A DNA stretch of 37,617 bases from Comamonas badia DSM 17552 (GTDB lineage Bacteria; Pseudomonadota; Gammaproteobacteria; Burkholderiales; Burkholderiaceae_C), in NCBI RefSeq assembly GCF_000484635.1, contig NZ_AXVM01000013.1, forward strand, positions 1-37,617, in the 5' to 3' direction. Below the pieces are notes generated by a model. That model was not told the origin of the DNA. It searched no databases and saw only the letters and a list, made by a program, of their open reading frames with translations. Below are positions 1-7,215 of this stretch, piece after piece. The position numbers were made by a program, and so were the translations under genes. The first letter of the stretch is position 1; every line of letters starts with the position of its first letter.

Positions 1-2
1 AG

Positions 3-131
3 CCACCCAATGGGTGGATCAAGTCGGTCCTGGGGTTCCGCCAGTTCAGTCTGCGCAGCTTCGCCAAAGCCAGATGCGAGTGGAAACTCGTCTGCATGGC
101 GCTGAATCTGCGGCGCATGGCGTACTTGTGA
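3..131 (+). pseudogene. C-terminal tail of an IS5/IS1182-type transposase (cut by window edge)
   Basis: A frame open from the window start reads GWIKSVLGFRQFSLRSFAKA, continues to a MALNLRRMAYL end, and stops at 129-131. The pattern GW-K-V-G-RQF-LR followed by a W-L-C-ALNLRRM end is the usual C-terminus of IS1182/IS5-group DDE transposases. Only about 42 residues are visible, so whether the gene is intact upstream cannot be judged. No terminal inverted repeat was recognised in the following 165 bases (132-297), which hold nothing else I can identify. Confidence 0.6.
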
Positions 132-297
132 GGCAAAACACAAGGCAAAACCTTCTCGAACCCGCTGCCGCCCGAATGGCGACTCGATACTCGACCCTGC
201 AGCGCATCGGATGCGCGTTCCTTGGTCTTCGCACCAACGGCTCGGTGCCTGCAGTGGCGTCGAACAGCTCATCATTTCACGTCTGCCGCGCAGACTC

Positions 298-861
298 CTA
301 GCCTGCGAACCCGCCGCCATCCAGAAACGCCTGCTCGGCCAGCGTGGTGCGTCGCCCCAGCAAGGCATTGCGGTGCGGAAAGCGGCCAAAGCGCCGGACG
401 ATGTCCCGGTGCCCCAGCGCGTGCGAGCGCGTCCAGTTGCCGAGGCGGCTGTTGAGTGCCACCGAAACGTCCTGATCCGCCAGATCTTCCGAATGCGCAA
501 ACGGCAGGCAGAAGAACAGGCGCAGCGGCGGATCGACCTCGTCCATGAACCCGGCAGCGACGGCAGTGCGCGCGTAATCGCGCGCCAAGGCATCCGTCGC
601 GTACATGCGCGCCGTGCCCCGAAAGGCGTTGCGCGGGAACTGGTCCAGCAGGATCAGCAGCGCCAGCGCGCCGTCGGGCGTGTCGTTCCAGCCGGCGAGC
701 GCGCCGCTGGCGGCGGCCTCGTGCAGGGCCAGAAAGCGCTCGCGAAACTGCCGGTCAAAGCGCACGCTCTTGCTGAACCAGTCACCGCTGTTGCGGCGCC
801 AGAAATCCACCACGGCCAGCGCCTGGGCGGGCGTGGAAAGTGCGGTGTTGCGGGCGTTCAT
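298..861 (-). CDS. DUF924 family protein
   Basis: This 187-residue protein matches the DUF924 family: an early VVDFWRRNSGDWF segment, a central LLILLDQFPRNAFRGT motif that is the family hallmark, then LFFCLPFAHSED and a C-terminal HRDIVRRFGRFPHRNALLGR motif. It is soluble, with no signal peptide or membrane segment. The biochemical role of the family is not established. The frame could be extended upstream, but the ATG at 861 is chosen because the family pattern begins soon after it and the upstream extension overlaps the neighbouring gene. It starts 11 bases after the stop of a small membrane-protein gene on the same strand, so the two are probably co-transcribed. Confidence 0.85.
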   Translation of the reverse strand: MNARNTALSTPAQALAVVDFWRRNSGDWFSKSVRFDRQFRERFLALHEAAASGALAGWNDTPDGALALLILLDQFPRNAFRGTARMYATDALARDYARTAVAAGFMDEVDPPLRLFFCLPFAHSEDLADQDVSVALNSRLGNWTRSHALGHRDIVRRFGRFPHRNALLGRRTTLAEQAFLDGGGFAG

Positions 862-872
862 GGTCAGCGGGC

Positions 873-1142
873 TCAGCGCTGCGCCAGCCACCAGGCCAGG
901 CCAAAGGCCAGCACGGCGGGCACCGCGAACACGATGAGCAGGATGGGCAGTTCCTCGCGCACGCTGTAGCCCGCGTGCGTCACGCCCACCCACATATTGG
1001 CCAGCGTCACCGCCAGCCAGGCCGGCATGAAGGCCTTGGCCGCCAGGGCCATGCCCGCGGCGCTGGCGCCCCAGAGCCAGCCGAACAGGGTGAAGACGCC
1101 GAGCAGCGCCAGGCCTGCGACGATGACGAGCAGCATGTGCAT
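873..1142 (-). CDS. small hypothetical membrane protein
   Basis: The gene encodes 89 residues dominated by hydrophobic stretches: an N-terminal helix (about residues 3-27), a middle segment (about 33-52) and a C-terminal helix (about 67-87), joined by a short polar loop around HAGYSVREE. This gives about three membrane helices and no recognised catalytic motif. It reads towards and lies 11 bases from the DUF924 gene, suggesting one transcript. The ATG at 1142 is preferred; a second in-frame ATG lies two codons later. No strong ribosome binding site precedes it. I do not recognise a named family. Confidence 0.6.
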   Translation of the reverse strand: MHMLLVIVAGLALLGVFTLFGWLWGASAAGMALAAKAFMPAWLAVTLANMWVGVTHAGYSVREELPILLIVFAVPAVLAFGLAWWLAQR

Positions 1143-1180
1143 GGTGTGTTCCCGTGGCAAAAGTGGTGGTGTGCAGTCTG

Positions 1181-1492
1181 TCAGATTTTCTGCAGTTCCA
1201 CGGTGTGGGTGGCTGACTGCGTGATCAATGCCCGCAGGCTTGCGCCTTCCGGCAGTTGGGCCCATGGCTTCGGTGTGGCGCCGTTGTCCCACGCATGCAG
1301 CAGCACCATTTCGCCGGACTTGCGGGTGTTGGCGTAGAGCTGCCAGAAGCGGTTGCCGCTGGCAGCCCGCACGGCGCCTGCGCTTTGATCGAAGGCGGCG
1401 ACGAGGCCCGCGGGTGGGTGCGGCAAGACGGCGGGGATGGTTACTTCGTCGTGTAGCCGCCGTTCATCAGAATCGTCTGCCCGGTCATCCAC
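1181..1492 (-). CDS. hypothetical protein overlapping the SDR gene end
   Basis: An open frame of up to 103 residues overlaps the last 52 bases of the SDR gene and ends just before the small membrane-protein gene. The first in-frame start is a GTG at 1492; another GTG further in would give about 65 residues. The later part (FWQLYANTRKSGEMVLLHAWDNG...) has a balanced, globular-looking composition, unlike a shadow frame, but I recognise no family. Translational coupling to the SDR gene is possible. It could also be a degenerate C-terminal fragment. Confidence 0.4.
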   Translation of the reverse strand: MDDRADDSDERRLHDEVTIPAVLPHPPAGLVAAFDQSAGAVRAASGNRFWQLYANTRKSGEMVLLHAWDNGATPKPWAQLPEGASLRALITQSATHTVELQKI

Positions 1493-2214
1493 CAGCCTTC
1501 GCTCGCCAGGTGGCGGATGAAAGGCACGATGTCCTCGATGTCGGTCAGGCCCGTCTTGCTGAACGGCGACAGCGCCGCGGCGCTCTTGTGGTAGGCCTGC
1601 GCGTCGGCCGCTTCCTGGCCGTAGAAAAACGGCGTATCCATCGGGCCGGGGCCGACGGCGTTCACCGAGATGCCGCGCGCGCCGAACTCCTTGGCCGCCG
1701 CGCGCGTGAAGTGCTCCACCGGCGCCTTGGTGCCCGCATACGACGCGTAGAACGGCGTGAACGCGCCCAGCAGCGAGGTGACCAGCGTGATGACCTTGCC
1801 GTTGTCATTCACATGCCTGCCCGCCTCCTTCAGAAAGAAGAAGGCCGACTTGGCGTTGATGTCGCTCATCGCGTCGTACTCGGCCTCGCTGATCTCCAGG
1901 ATGGGCTTCTTGAGCACCTTGCCCACGGTGTTGATCGCGATGTCGGGGCGGCCCACGGCGGCCACCGCGTTGGTGAACAGTGCCTCCATGGCCGCGGCCT
2001 TGGTCAGGTCGGCCTGGAACAGCGCCACCTTGGCGCCGGCCTTTTCCACGGCGGTGGCGGTTGCCTCCGCCGCTGCGCGCGTGCTCGCGCTGTTGTAGTG
2101 GATCACCACGGCCTTGGCGCCGTGCGCGGCCAGGTCGCGCGCCAGCAGGCCGCCGAGGTTTTTGGCGCCGCCGGCGATGAGGACGACCTTGTCTTGAATG
2201 CTGTGCCTGGACAT
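1441..2214 (-). CDS. SDR family oxidoreductase
   Basis: This is a 257-residue classical-length short-chain dehydrogenase/reductase. The N-terminal nucleotide-binding turn is AGGAKNLGG, a variant of TGxxxGxG. A DxT step (QADLTKA), an NTVGK segment in the NAG position, a catalytic Ser in TSLLG and the YAGTK (YxxxK) active site follow. The end WMTGQTILMNGGY is the usual SDR tail, and substrate is unknown. ATG 2214 is chosen over an upstream in-frame TTG at 2220 because AGGAG lies six bases before the ATG. The gene diverges from a LysR-type regulator across a 225-base AT-rich spacer, the usual layout of a regulator and its target. Confidence 0.9.
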   Translation of the reverse strand: MSRHSIQDKVVLIAGGAKNLGGLLARDLAAHGAKAVVIHYNSASTRAAAEATATAVEKAGAKVALFQADLTKAAAMEALFTNAVAAVGRPDIAINTVGKVLKKPILEISEAEYDAMSDINAKSAFFFLKEAGRHVNDNGKVITLVTSLLGAFTPFYASYAGTKAPVEHFTRAAAKEFGARGISVNAVGPGPMDTPFFYGQEAADAQAYHKSAAALSPFSKTGLTDIEDIVPFIRHLASEGWWMTGQTILMNGGYTTK

Positions 2215-2276
2215 GTGCAACTCCTGTGATGGTGGGGAAAGAGGAAACGGAGTGCACTTTATTGTTTTGAAAAAAT

Positions 2277-2304
2277 TAGATAAACAGGATTTTTATAGAT
2301 AAAC
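2277..2304. promoter_or_regulatory. direct repeat TAGATAAAC in SDR/LysR divergent spacer
   Basis: TAGATAAAC occurs at 2277-2285 and again at 2296-2304, a 19-base period close to two helical turns. It lies in the only AT-rich stretch (about 2255-2330) of the spacer between the divergent SDR and LysR genes. By position this is a candidate regulator site; no binding evidence exists. Confidence 0.35.
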
Positions 2305-2439
2305 TATTCATGAAAAATTACCAATCAAGACTGTTGCGCGGTTCAGGGTTCATGAAGAGTTCAGCGTTTGGCGTTGAGCGTTCAGCGAGGGAACCGGGAA
2401 CCCGTATTCGGTAGTCCGCGCCCAACGCCCAATCTCCCC

Positions 2440-3360
2440 ATGGATTTGCTCGATCAACTGCGCGTCTTCCTGCGCGTGGCGCATGGCGGCGGCTTCAGCG
2501 CCGCGGCCGAGCAGCTGGACATGCCGCGGCCCACGGTATCGCTGGCCGTGCAGCGGCTGGAGGCACGCCTGGGCGCGCGCCTGTTCAGCCGCACCACGCG
2601 GCGCGTGAGCCTGACGGCGGATGGGCAGGCGCTGCTGGAGCGCGCGGCCGTGCTGCTGGCCGATGCGCAGGAGCTGGAGCAGCAGTTTCGCCCGCAGGGC
2701 GCGGCCCTGTCCGGGCGCTTGCGCGTGGACCTGCCCAGCCGCATCGCGCGGCGCCTGGTCGCGCCCGCGCTGCCGGATTTTTTTGAGCGGCACCCGGGGG
2801 TGACGCTGGAGCTGGGCTCCAGCGACCGCGCCATCGATCTGGTGCAAGAGGGGGTGGACTGCGCGCTGCGCGTGGGAGAGCTGGCCTCCAGCAGCCTGGT
2901 GGCACGTCCGCTGGGGCAGCTTGCCGTGGTCACCTGCGCGAGCCCCGGGTATCTGCAGCGCCACGGCGTGCCGCGCCACCCCGATGAACTGCCCCGGCAT
3001 CAGGCGGTGCAGTACGCGGCGACGGCCGGGGGGCGGCCCGCGCCCTGGGAGTGGCTGGAACAGGGGCAGCTGCACGGCAAGGCCATGCCGGGACGTGTCA
3101 CCGTGGGCAACGCCGAAACCTACATCGCCTGCGCGCTCGCCGGCCTGGGGCTGATCCAGGTGCCGGCCTATGACGTGCAGGAGCATCTGGCAAGCGGCGC
3201 GCTGGTGCAGGTGCTGGGCGATTGCGCGCAGCCCGGCATGGCCGTGCACCTGGTGGTTTCGCACCGGCGCCATCTGTCGGCGCGGGTGCAGGCCTTTGGC
3301 AGCTGGCTGGCCGGGGTGCTGGAGCCGCATTTCCGCGTGGCGGCGGCCCTCCAGCCTTGA
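2440..3360 (+). CDS. LysR family transcriptional regulator
   Basis: A 306-residue LysR-type regulator. The N-terminal winged helix-turn-helix spans about residues 1-60, with LLDQLRVFLRVAHGGGFSAA, then PRPTVSLAVQRLEARLGARL and LFSRTTRRVSLTADG, the canonical pattern. A linker helix and a substrate-binding domain follow (DLPSRIARRLVAPAL; GVDCALRVGEL; LVARPLGQLAVVTCASPGYL). The domain sequence resembles the group that controls nearby oxidoreductases. ATG 2440 is taken because the HTH starts directly after it. It is divergent from the SDR gene at 1441-2214, which is the likely target by context. The ligand is unknown. Confidence 0.93.
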   Translation: MDLLDQLRVFLRVAHGGGFSAAAEQLDMPRPTVSLAVQRLEARLGARLFSRTTRRVSLTADGQALLERAAVLLADAQELEQQFRPQGAALSGRLRVDLPSRIARRLVAPALPDFFERHPGVTLELGSSDRAIDLVQEGVDCALRVGELASSSLVARPLGQLAVVTCASPGYLQRHGVPRHPDELPRHQAVQYAATAGGRPAPWEWLEQGQLHGKAMPGRVTVGNAETYIACALAGLGLIQVPAYDVQEHLASGALVQVLGDCAQPGMAVHLVVSHRRHLSARVQAFGSWLAGVLEPHFRVAAALQP

Positions 3361-3537
3361 ACTTGTGGCCTCTGATGCCATCTATGGAGCAGCGGCAGAT
3401 TGCGCTGCACCATTCTCCGCCGCGGGCAGCGCGTGCGGTTATTCGCTTTTCAAGACGCCGCGGTGTCAATTGCGGCTTACCATAGGCAGGCGTGCGGCGT
3501 GATGCTGTACGCCCATTTCGTCAGAAAGAGGCAAGGT

Positions 3538-3852
3538 TTGAACGAAGTCGTCACCACCATCGTGCGCTGGAGCCTGCGCCTGATCGTGATCGCCATGGGT
3601 GTGGTGCTGTTCCTGAGCCTGCTGGTCGCCGCTGGCGTGCTGGCCATGGCCTGGAGCCTGCGTGCGCTGTGGGCGCGCCTCACCGGCCGCCCGGTCACGC
3701 CGTGGGTGATGCGCATGGACCCGCGCCATGGTTTCAGCACGGTGTATCGCAGCACCGCGCGCTGGACGGCCCATACGGCCGAGCAGGCGCGCCACCGCGG
3801 CAGCCGCCCGCGTGACGTGACCGACGTGCAGCCACGCGAGATCCGCCAGTAA
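3538..3852 (+). CDS. small hypothetical membrane protein
   Basis: About 104 residues: a short cytoplasmic N-terminus, one long hydrophobic helix (about residues 13-40, LIVIAMGVVLFLSLLVAAGV), then a basic, Arg-rich tail (RMDPRHGF..., AEQARHRGSRPRD). The start is uncertain. TTG 3538 has AGAGG six bases upstream and is preferred; ATG 3502 in the same frame would add 12 residues but has no Shine-Dalgarno sequence. It lies 26 bases before the aldehyde dehydrogenase gene and may share its transcript. No family recognised. Confidence 0.6.
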   Translation: MNEVVTTIVRWSLRLIVIAMGVVLFLSLLVAAGVLAMAWSLRALWARLTGRPVTPWVMRMDPRHGFSTVYRSTARWTAHTAEQARHRGSRPRDVTDVQPREIRQ

Positions 3853-3878
3853 GGTAAGGCCGCTGGCGACCTCCAGGC

Positions 3879-5324
3879 ATGGCGGACATGACCCCCGACG
3901 CGATCCGCTCCCTGTTTGATGCCCAGCACCGCGCCAGCCGCGCGCAGCCCGACGTGCCCGTCGCCGTGCGCCGCGAGCGCCTGTTGCGCCTGCGCACGCT
4001 GCTGCAGGAGCACGCGCCGGCCATCGCCGCCGCGGTGCAGGCCGATTTCGGCATGCGCTCGCCGCGCCTGACCGAAGTCGCCGATTTCTTCCTGCTGCGC
4101 ACCCAGATGGCGCAGACGCTGAGGCGCCTGGAGCGCTGGTGCCGCCCGCAGCGTGTCGGCACGCCGCTGTACCTGCGCCCTGCGCGCGCCTGGCTGCAGC
4201 GCCAGCCGCTGGGCGTGGTTGGCATCATCTCGCCCTGGAACTACCCGGTGCAGCTTGCACTGGCCCCGGCCATCGGTGCCATCGCGGCGGGCAACCGCGT
4301 GCTGCTCAAGCCCAGCGAACTCACGCCCCACACCAGTGCCAAATTGGCCGATCTGGTCGCCAAGGCCTTCGCGCCCGATGAATTCTGCGTGCTGCAGGGC
4401 GGCCCCGAAGTGGCCGCGCAGGTGGCGGCGCTGCCGCTCGACCATCTGGTGTTCACCGGCTCCACCGCCGTCGGCCGCAAGGTGGCGCTGGCCGCTGCCG
4501 CCAACCTCACGCCCACCACGCTGGAGCTGGGCGGCAAATCGCCCGCCATCATCGACGCCGATTGCGACCTGAAAGACGCGGCGCTCAAGCTCGCCCACGG
4601 CAAGCTGCTCAACGCCGGCCAGACCTGCATCGCGCCCGACTACCTCTTCGTGCCCAAGGGCAGCGAAGCCACGTTTGCAGACCACTACCGCGCCGCGGTG
4701 GCGCAGCTGTTCCCCTACTTTGCCGGCAACCCCGATTACGCCTCCATCATCACGCCGCGCCACCTGGCGCGCCTGCGCGATCTGCTGCAGGAAGCGCAGG
4801 GCATGGGCGCCACCGTGCACGAGATGACCGCCGCGCCCGGCACGCCCGAGCCGCCGCAGCAAACCCTGGGCGACGGCATCGCGCGCCAGATGCCGCCCGC
4901 GCTGGTGCTGGGCGCGACCGGCCAGATGCGGCTGATGCAGGAGGAAATCTTCGGCCCGCTGCTGCCCGTGATTCCTTACGAAGCGCTCGATGACGTGGTG
5001 CGCCACATCAACGCCCATCCGCGCCCGCTCTCGCTCTACTGGTTCGGCAACCGCGCGGCGGTGCGCGACGAGGTGCTGGCGCGCACGGTGAGCGGCGGCG
5101 TCACCGTCAACGATACGCTGCTGCACATCGCGCACGAGAACCTGCCGTTCGGCGGCATCGGCGACAGCGGCTGGGGCGCCTACCACGGCGAGCGCGGCTT
5201 TCTGCGCTTCAGCCACGAAAAACCCGTGCTGGTGCAGTCGCGCTGGGGCGCGGGCAAGATGCTCTACCCGCCTTACGGGGCGCGTTTTGACCGCGTGATG
5301 GGTCTGCTGCGGCGGTTGATGTAG
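3879..5324 (+). CDS. aldehyde dehydrogenase (coniferyl-aldehyde dehydrogenase-like)
   Basis: A 481-residue NAD(P)-dependent aldehyde dehydrogenase. Visible family motifs are the cofactor-binding ISPWNYPVQLALAPAIGA and KPSELTPHTS, the FTGST loop, the general-base Glu in LELGGKSP, the catalytic Cys near residue 250 in NAGQTCIAPDY, and EEIFGPLLPV. The APDY following the Cys and the C-terminal LPFGGIGDSGWGAYHG are typical of the coniferyl-aldehyde/fatty-aldehyde branch rather than betaine aldehyde enzymes. The C-terminus carries a short basic tail (RVMGLLRRLM). It oxidises an aldehyde to the acid; the actual substrate cannot be told from sequence. No pathway genes flank it. Confidence 0.92.
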   Translation: MADMTPDAIRSLFDAQHRASRAQPDVPVAVRRERLLRLRTLLQEHAPAIAAAVQADFGMRSPRLTEVADFFLLRTQMAQTLRRLERWCRPQRVGTPLYLRPARAWLQRQPLGVVGIISPWNYPVQLALAPAIGAIAAGNRVLLKPSELTPHTSAKLADLVAKAFAPDEFCVLQGGPEVAAQVAALPLDHLVFTGSTAVGRKVALAAAANLTPTTLELGGKSPAIIDADCDLKDAALKLAHGKLLNAGQTCIAPDYLFVPKGSEATFADHYRAAVAQLFPYFAGNPDYASIITPRHLARLRDLLQEAQGMGATVHEMTAAPGTPEPPQQTLGDGIARQMPPALVLGATGQMRLMQEEIFGPLLPVIPYEALDDVVRHINAHPRPLSLYWFGNRAAVRDEVLARTVSGGVTVNDTLLHIAHENLPFGGIGDSGWGAYHGERGFLRFSHEKPVLVQSRWGAGKMLYPPYGARFDRVMGLLRRLM

Positions 5325-5374
5325 GGCGGGATGCCTTACCATCGCCACGCAGTGTGTTTTTCTGGAGCGAGCCC

Positions 5375-5665
5375 ATGAAACCATCGGAGGCCTTGGTTGC
5401 CAACAGGGCTGCGATACGCGAAATAGTGCGATCACGGCGTGCACGCAATGCGCGCGTTTTCGGCTCGGTGTTGCAGGGCCTGGATACGGAAGACAGCGAT
5501 CTCGACGTGCTTGTCGATCCCACGCCAGAGACCACGCTGTTGGACATCGGCGCCATCCGCCATGAGTTGCAGGCACTTCTGGGTGTACCCGTCGATGTGC
5601 TTACGCCCAATGCACTGCCGCAACGGTTTCGCGCCCAAGTCCTGGCGCAGGCCCGGCCTGTGTGA
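5375..5665 (+). CDS. MNT-type nucleotidyltransferase antitoxin (MntA-like)
   Basis: A 96-residue minimal nucleotidyltransferase. The core is ARVFGSVLQGLDTEDSDLDV, i.e. the GSxxxG...SDxD metal and nucleotide-binding motif, followed by the LLDIGAIRHELQALLG helix and a PVDVLTPNAL strand bearing the third Asp. In MNT/HepT systems this protein is the antitoxin that AMPylates the HEPN toxin. ATG 5375 has GGAG at a suitable distance upstream. Its stop overlaps the ATG of a broken HepT gene (TGATG), the usual layout of the pair. The catalytic motif appears intact although the partner is not. Confidence 0.88.
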   Translation: MKPSEALVANRAAIREIVRSRRARNARVFGSVLQGLDTEDSDLDVLVDPTPETTLLDIGAIRHELQALLGVPVDVLTPNALPQRFRAQVLAQARPV

Positions 5666-5843
5666 TGGCTCAGCACCAGCGCCTTGACGCCACGACATTT
5701 TTGGCTATCAGATGCGCAACGCGGTAGCGCACGGGTATTTCCAAGTGGACTACGCGATAGTCTGGCAGACCATCGCCAGCGATTTGCCCAACTTGAGGGC
5801 GCAGGCGCAAGCGGCTTGGGCAGAAATCACTTCGGCCCACTGA
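5665..5843 (+). pseudogene. HepT-like HEPN toxin remnant, internally deleted
   Basis: The overlapping ATG at 5665 starts MAQHQRLDATTFLAI and then runs into a stop. A different frame picks up at about 5703 with GYQMRNAVAHGYFQVDYAIV and reads to a stop at 5841-5843. The second part is the HepT C-terminus and still has the RxxxxH catalytic motif (RNAVAH) of HEPN ribonucleases. The middle of the protein, roughly 60-70 residues by comparison with the usual HepT length, is absent and the two ends are out of frame. The simplest reading is a deletion that destroyed the toxin and left the MNT antitoxin alone. Confidence 0.78.
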
Positions 5844-6000
5844 AGAATTTTTACCGTCGCGATGCACTTCTGATCGGCAGTACTCTGTTTGTGACGGGCC
5901 AAAACGCATGCAGCGTTACACAAGCGACCTCACCAGGGTAGGCAACAAAAAGTTTTTGCGCGAGAATTACGGGTTTTCCATTAGTCCCGTTGTCGTTTAC

Positions 6001-6522
6001 ATGTCCCGCATTCAGGTACGCCCCGCCACCCTGCGCGATGCCAAAGCCATCGCCCAAGTCCACACCGCCGCTGCCCTGCACGCCTACAAGGATGTCGTTC
6101 CGGATGAGCAGCTCAAGGCCATGTCCTCCGTCGAAAAGCGCCAGGCCTACTGGCGCGAAGCCATCAATTACTGCGAGCCGCAGGTGCAGGTCGCCGTCGA
6201 TGGCGACAAGATCGTCGGTTTTGTCGGCTTCGATCGCTCGCGCGACCCCAAGACCCGCCCCACCACCGGCGAAATCTGGGCCATCTATGCCGATCCCACC
6301 CACTGGGACCAGGGCGTGGGCCTGGCCCTCTGGGATGCCGCGCGCGACGGCCTGGCGGAAGAGGGCTGCACCACCGTCACCGCCTGGGTGCCGCTGCGCA
6401 ATGAACGCGCGCTGCATTTTCACGAGGCCGCCGGCTTCAAGCGCGAAATGAGCACCGCCAAGACGGCCGTCGTCGGCGGCGTGAAGATTGAGGAAGTGCG
6501 GCTGCAGCGCTCCTTGAATTAG
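6001..6522 (+). CDS. GNAT family N-acetyltransferase
   Basis: A 173-residue protein opening with IQVRPATLRDAKAIAQVH, the standard GNAT beginning. A mid-protein IVGFVGFDRSRD strand, the GEIWAIYADPTHWDQGVGLAL acetyl-CoA binding region (motif A, with QGVGLAL in place of Q/RxxGxG/A), and the C-terminal ALHFHEAAGFKRE motif follow. It should transfer an acetyl group from acetyl-CoA to an unknown amine. ATG 6001 is preferred over an upstream start because the domain begins four residues later. The 157 bases between the HepT remnant and this gene (5844-6000) hold nothing I recognise. Confidence 0.88.
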   Translation: MSRIQVRPATLRDAKAIAQVHTAAALHAYKDVVPDEQLKAMSSVEKRQAYWREAINYCEPQVQVAVDGDKIVGFVGFDRSRDPKTRPTTGEIWAIYADPTHWDQGVGLALWDAARDGLAEEGCTTVTAWVPLRNERALHFHEAAGFKREMSTAKTAVVGGVKIEEVRLQRSLN

Positions 6523-6630
6523 AGCTGCCTGCGCAGGCTGGGTAAGGGTTTTAGCAGGGTTTTTTTGATAGTTGCGTTCGGGCGCTTGTCCCCCGGCCTC
6601 CCCAAAGCCTGCGAGGATCAAGCACTGGCG

Positions 6631-6963
6631 TCAGGCGAGTGCCGCCTTGCGAAACGCTTCGGCAGCCCACTGGTTGAGGCTTTGTCCATGTGCCTGTGCC
6701 GCGATCTGTGCCTGCAGGTGCACCTCGGGCGGCACGCGCAGCATCATGTTGCCGCTGACGGGTTTGAGCGGCTGCTTGCCGATTTGCGCGCAGGTCGTCA
6801 GGTAGTCCTCGACAGCTTCTTCAAATGCAGCACGCAGCTCGGCCACGGTCTCGCCGTGAAAGCCGATCACGTCGGCAATACCGAGGATGCGACCGGCGAA
6901 GATGGCATCGCGTTCATCGAACTCGACACGGGCGGTGTAGCCTTTGCAGGTCATGGTGTTCAT
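6631..6963 (-). CDS. hicB: HicB family antitoxin
   Basis: A 110-residue HicB-type antitoxin. The N-terminal partial RNase H-like fold reads YTARVEFDERDAIFAGRILG followed by IGFHGETVAELRAAFEEAVEDYL, the family core. The C-terminal ribbon-helix-helix segment (NMMLRVPPEVHLQAQIAAQA, then GQSLNQWAAEA) would bind its own promoter. ATG 6963 is chosen: GGAG lies seven bases upstream, and it overlaps the stop of the hicA remnant as ATGA. Normally HicB neutralises the mRNA-cleaving HicA; here only the last part of hicA survives, so HicB is an orphan. Confidence 0.9.
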   Translation of the reverse strand: MNTMTCKGYTARVEFDERDAIFAGRILGIADVIGFHGETVAELRAAFEEAVEDYLTTCAQIGKQPLKPVSGNMMLRVPPEVHLQAQIAAQAHGQSLNQWAAEAFRKAALA

Positions 6964-7043
6964 GGTTTTACTCCGATCAGGGCCAGAAAATCGCGGGCCT
7001 GCTCCACTTGGTACGCCTTTGCCTCTTTTCCCGGATGGCGGAT
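6960..7043 (-). pseudogene. HicA toxin C-terminal remnant
   Basis: Directly upstream of hicB and overlapping its ATG, a short frame reads IRHPGKEAKAYQVEQARDFL and ends ALIGVKP plus stop. This is the end of HicA toxins (HPGKE followed by a helix and IGV/I-x-P). An in-frame stop at 7044-7046 precedes it, and the double-stranded-RNA-binding-like N-terminal part with the catalytic His is missing. The sequence further upstream is unrelated and contains a REP-like palindrome, so the toxin gene has been truncated. Confidence 0.75.
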
Positions 7044-7096
7044 TCAAGTACGAAGTGCAACAAAGAACAAGGGCGATCGATGGTGCGGGCTTTACT

Positions 7097-7129
7097 CCCT
7101 CTCCCTCTGGGAGAGGGTGGGGTGAGGGC
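7097..7129. repeat. REP-like palindromic element
   Basis: CCCTCTCCC (7097-7105) and GGGAGAGGG (7109-7117) form a perfect 9-base stem with a TCT loop, followed by TGGGGTGAGGGC. This CCCTCTCCC-TCT-GGGAGAGGG-TGGGGTGAGGG sequence is a widely dispersed extragenic palindrome in beta- and gammaproteobacteria. It stands between ribD and the truncated hicA, close to the point where hicA homology ends. Confidence 0.7.
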
Positions 7130-7215
7130 TTGCAGCCGCATCTGATGCATGTCGCCAATCAGATAATTTTTGTAGCGTATTGCACATGGTGTGTTGAGGT
7201 TGGAGCGCGTTTTCA

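Noticed and set aside
3477-5576. A 699-residue open frame on the minus strand opposite the aldehyde dehydrogenase
   Set aside because: Antisense to a clear enzyme gene. Its Arg/His/Ala/Gln-rich composition without motifs is the usual product of GC-rich third codon positions.
6523-6600. A terminator after the GNAT gene (GCCTGCGCAGGC and a later T run)
   Set aside because: The palindrome has no loop and the T run is more than 20 bases away, so it is not a convincing intrinsic terminator.
5851-6621. A 256-residue Gly-rich frame on the minus strand
   Set aside because: It covers the GNAT gene in antisense and has no recognised motif, whereas the GNAT frame shows the full family pattern.
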